Source: Chitinophagaceae bacterium (lineage in GTDB: Bacteria > Bacteroidota > Bacteroidia > Chitinophagales > Chitinophagaceae). Taken from it: a stretch of 7,617 bases of DNA. Positions 6,753 through 7,617 of this stretch are shown here, one piece after another. The stretch's first letter is position 1, and each line of letters opens with the position of its first letter. The notes below the pieces were generated by a model, which searched no databases, was not told the DNA's origin, and was given only the letters and a program-made list of their open reading frames with translations. Position numbers and translations under genes: made by a program. The stretch spans positions 1-7,617 of the forward strand of contig JAGOUF010000095.1 in the NCBI GenBank assembly GCA_018061385.1, in the 5' to 3' direction.

Positions 6753-6801
6753 GTTATAAGTTTTAAGTAATAAGTTTTAAAGTTTAGGTTTTAAGGTGTA
6801 G
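6753..6801. repeat. Degenerate 7-base tandem repeat in the clpB leader
   Basis: Seven abutting heptamers on the plus strand: GTTATAA, GTTTTAA, GTAATAA, GTTTTAA, AGTTTAG, GTTTTAA, GGTGTAG. The exact unit GTTTTAA occurs three times in register (6760, 6774, 6788). On the transcribed strand the units read TTAAAAC or TTATAAC and end 10 bases before the clpB ATG, so they form the ribosome-landing part of the leader: AT-rich, unlikely to fold, without a Shine-Dalgarno. Confidence 0.7.
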
Positions 6802-7048
6802 GATTATTTTGTTTTTTGTTGATTGCTTTGATTTAAGCAGAAAAAATAAATACAATTTTAAATTAAGCAACGAGAAACAAGTAACAACAAACGCCTAAAT
6901 AGATCATCAAAGAACTAAAAGTACAAGTGTGCGACGCAACTGAAGTTGAATAGTTTTACCACAGCTTGTAACAAAATTCTTTCTTTTATTTACTCAAAAA
7001 AATGTCCACAATCATAAACAAGAAAGTATGTCATTAAATGATTGACAA

Positions 7049-7064
7049 AGCTGTCTCAAAGTCA
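7049..7064. mobile_element. Possible remnant of an insertion-sequence end
   Basis: AGCTGTCTCAAAGTCA resembles the common terminal-repeat theme GGCTGTCTCAAAA found at the ends of several transposon families (from memory, not searched). I found no matching inverted end and no transposase in the window, so this would be a solo end or a coincidence. Confidence 0.2.
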
Positions 7065-7174
7065 CATTGGGATTGAATTTCATGCTAAACTAGCAGTTAA
7101 AGTTAACAGCAAATTAATTTAAAGTATATAAGCAGAACTTTAAGTATTATTGTTAAAAATTAAAAAGCATTCTT

Positions 7175-7617
7175 ATGAAAATACAATTTTTATTTGTCCT
7201 GTTATTCTTTGGTTGTATAGCAGTTGGCAAGGCTCAATTGAATACTACAGAGTTAGATGCATTGCTTGAAAAATCGAAAAAGAATTTAGGCAACGATGCT
7301 GTTGCATTGATATATAAAGATGGTAAAATTGTTTACAAGAAAAAAATGGGTGAATACTTTGATGAGAAAACGCAAGTACCTATTGCAAGTAGCAGTCGTT
7401 GGTTAACAGCAGCTTTAATTTTTCAATATATAGATGAAGGTAAAATTTCTTTAGAAACGCCAATTGCAGATTACTTACCAATTTATGCTACTTATGGAAA
7501 AAAATATATTACCATACGCCATTGCTTGAGTGATTTAATTGGCATTGAAAGTAAAAAATGGAGCATTACTGAACCTGGCAAATTTGAAAATTTAGAAGCG
7601 ATGGTAGATGATTATGC
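7175..7617 (+). CDS. Serine hydrolase / beta-lactamase-like protein, 3' end beyond the window
   Basis: The first 147 codons of an exported protein of the beta-lactamase (class C/DD-peptidase-like) superfamily; the gene runs off the window. Seen: signal peptide MKIQFLFVLLFFGCIAVGKA with likely cleavage after residue 20 (Cys14 does not sit in a good lipobox); the first strands with ALIYKDGKIVYKKKMG (44-59); the helix that normally carries the nucleophile, PIASSSRWLTAALIFQYIDE (69-88); GKISLETPIADYLP (89-102); and TIRHCLSDLIGIE (113-125), which matches the family's TIRxLLSHTSGL block. Two departures: the SxxK motif reads S72-S-S-R75, with CGT at 7397-7399, and HTSG reads DLIG. The later YxN and KTG-like motifs are outside the window. 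The ATG at 7175 gives a complete signal peptide; the leader is A/T-rich. It is divergent from clpB. It may be a pseudo-enzyme or an altered subfamily. Confidence 0.85.
   Translation, partial: MKIQFLFVLLFFGCIAVGKAQLNTTELDALLEKSKKNLGNDAVALIYKDGKIVYKKKMGEYFDEKTQVPIASSSRWLTAALIFQYIDEGKISLETPIADYLPIYATYGKKYITIRHCLSDLIGIESKKWSITEPGKFENLEAMVDDY

Larger units (their letters stand above)
6744..7174. other. Divergent intergenic region (431 bases), no gene seen
   Basis: Separates clpB (leftward) from the serine-hydrolase gene (rightward) and must hold both promoters; neither shows a strong TTTG / TAnnTTTG pair. Next to clpB is a 7-base tandem repeat (6753-6801). The block around 6921-6950 contains GTGCGACGCAAC, noticeably less AT-rich than its surroundings, with CAACT-GA-AGTTG following. 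An IS-end-like string lies at 7049-7064. The longest ATG-led frame noticed on the plus strand in the middle (7002) stops after 11 codons. No tRNA or known RNA structure was recognised. Confidence 0.7.

Noticed and set aside
6753..6801. CRISPR-like array
   Set aside because: The units are 7 bases, abutting and without spacers: a simple tandem repeat.
6744..6900. CIRCE or other heat-shock operator upstream of clpB
   Set aside because: I looked for a 9-base inverted repeat of the TTAGCACTC type and saw none.
6935..6946. Small palindrome-like CAACT-GA-AGTTG as a terminator or operator
   Set aside because: The loop is two bases with 5-base arms and no T-run; too weak to call.
7002..7037. ATG-led micro-frame in the divergent intergenic (11 codons)
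   Set aside because: Too short, with no supporting leader or conserved feature.

Overview
The window looks like chromosomal DNA of a Bacteroidota bacterium, most likely near the Chitinophagaceae. Evidence: low G+C, A-rich leaders without Shine-Dalgarno sequences, a GLPGLI-family protein beside a carboxypeptidase-regulatory-domain/plug outer-membrane protein (a pairing typical of this phylum), and a ClpB of the usual Bacteroidota type. The family-level placement is inference.

Layout. Almost everything left of 6743 is read leftward (minus strand). In transcription order: an intact clpB disaggregase (6743 to 4146); a putative AT-rich terminator (4110-4080); a putative promoter whose spacer holds a run of 14 T (about 4062-4029); a three-gene exported-protein operon, namely a small four-cysteine secreted protein (3990-3649), a GLPGLI protein (3610-2834) and a 900-residue outer-membrane barrel protein (2804-102); then a second, displaced copy of the last 21 codons of clpB (105-41); and, at the very edge, a possible start of the next gene (22-1). 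To the right of clpB is a 431-base divergent intergenic region with a 7-base tandem repeat in the clpB leader and a short IS-end-like string. After it comes the 5' part of a serine-hydrolase/beta-lactamase-like gene on the plus strand (7175 to the window end), in which the expected catalytic SxxK reads SxxR.

Main observation. The exported-protein operon is bracketed by two direct copies of the clpB 3' end (41-105 and 4149-4213; 59 of 65 bases identical by hand alignment). Five of the six differences fall at third codon positions, and the displaced copy stays open in the ClpB frame. This is the arrangement left when DNA inserts at the 3' end of a conserved gene and supplies a replacement tail. 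No integrase is visible. The operon is also visibly more AT-rich than clpB. I read it as a small acquired cassette parked behind clpB, possibly lost again by recombination between the repeats.

How the genes may work together. The three cassette products all carry signal peptides and probably act at the outer membrane, with the GLPGLI protein and the barrel as a pair and the cysteine protein as a candidate extra partner; the substrate is unknown. ClpB is cytosolic protein quality control and appears functionally unrelated to the cassette. The serine-hydrolase-like protein is divergently transcribed and exported.
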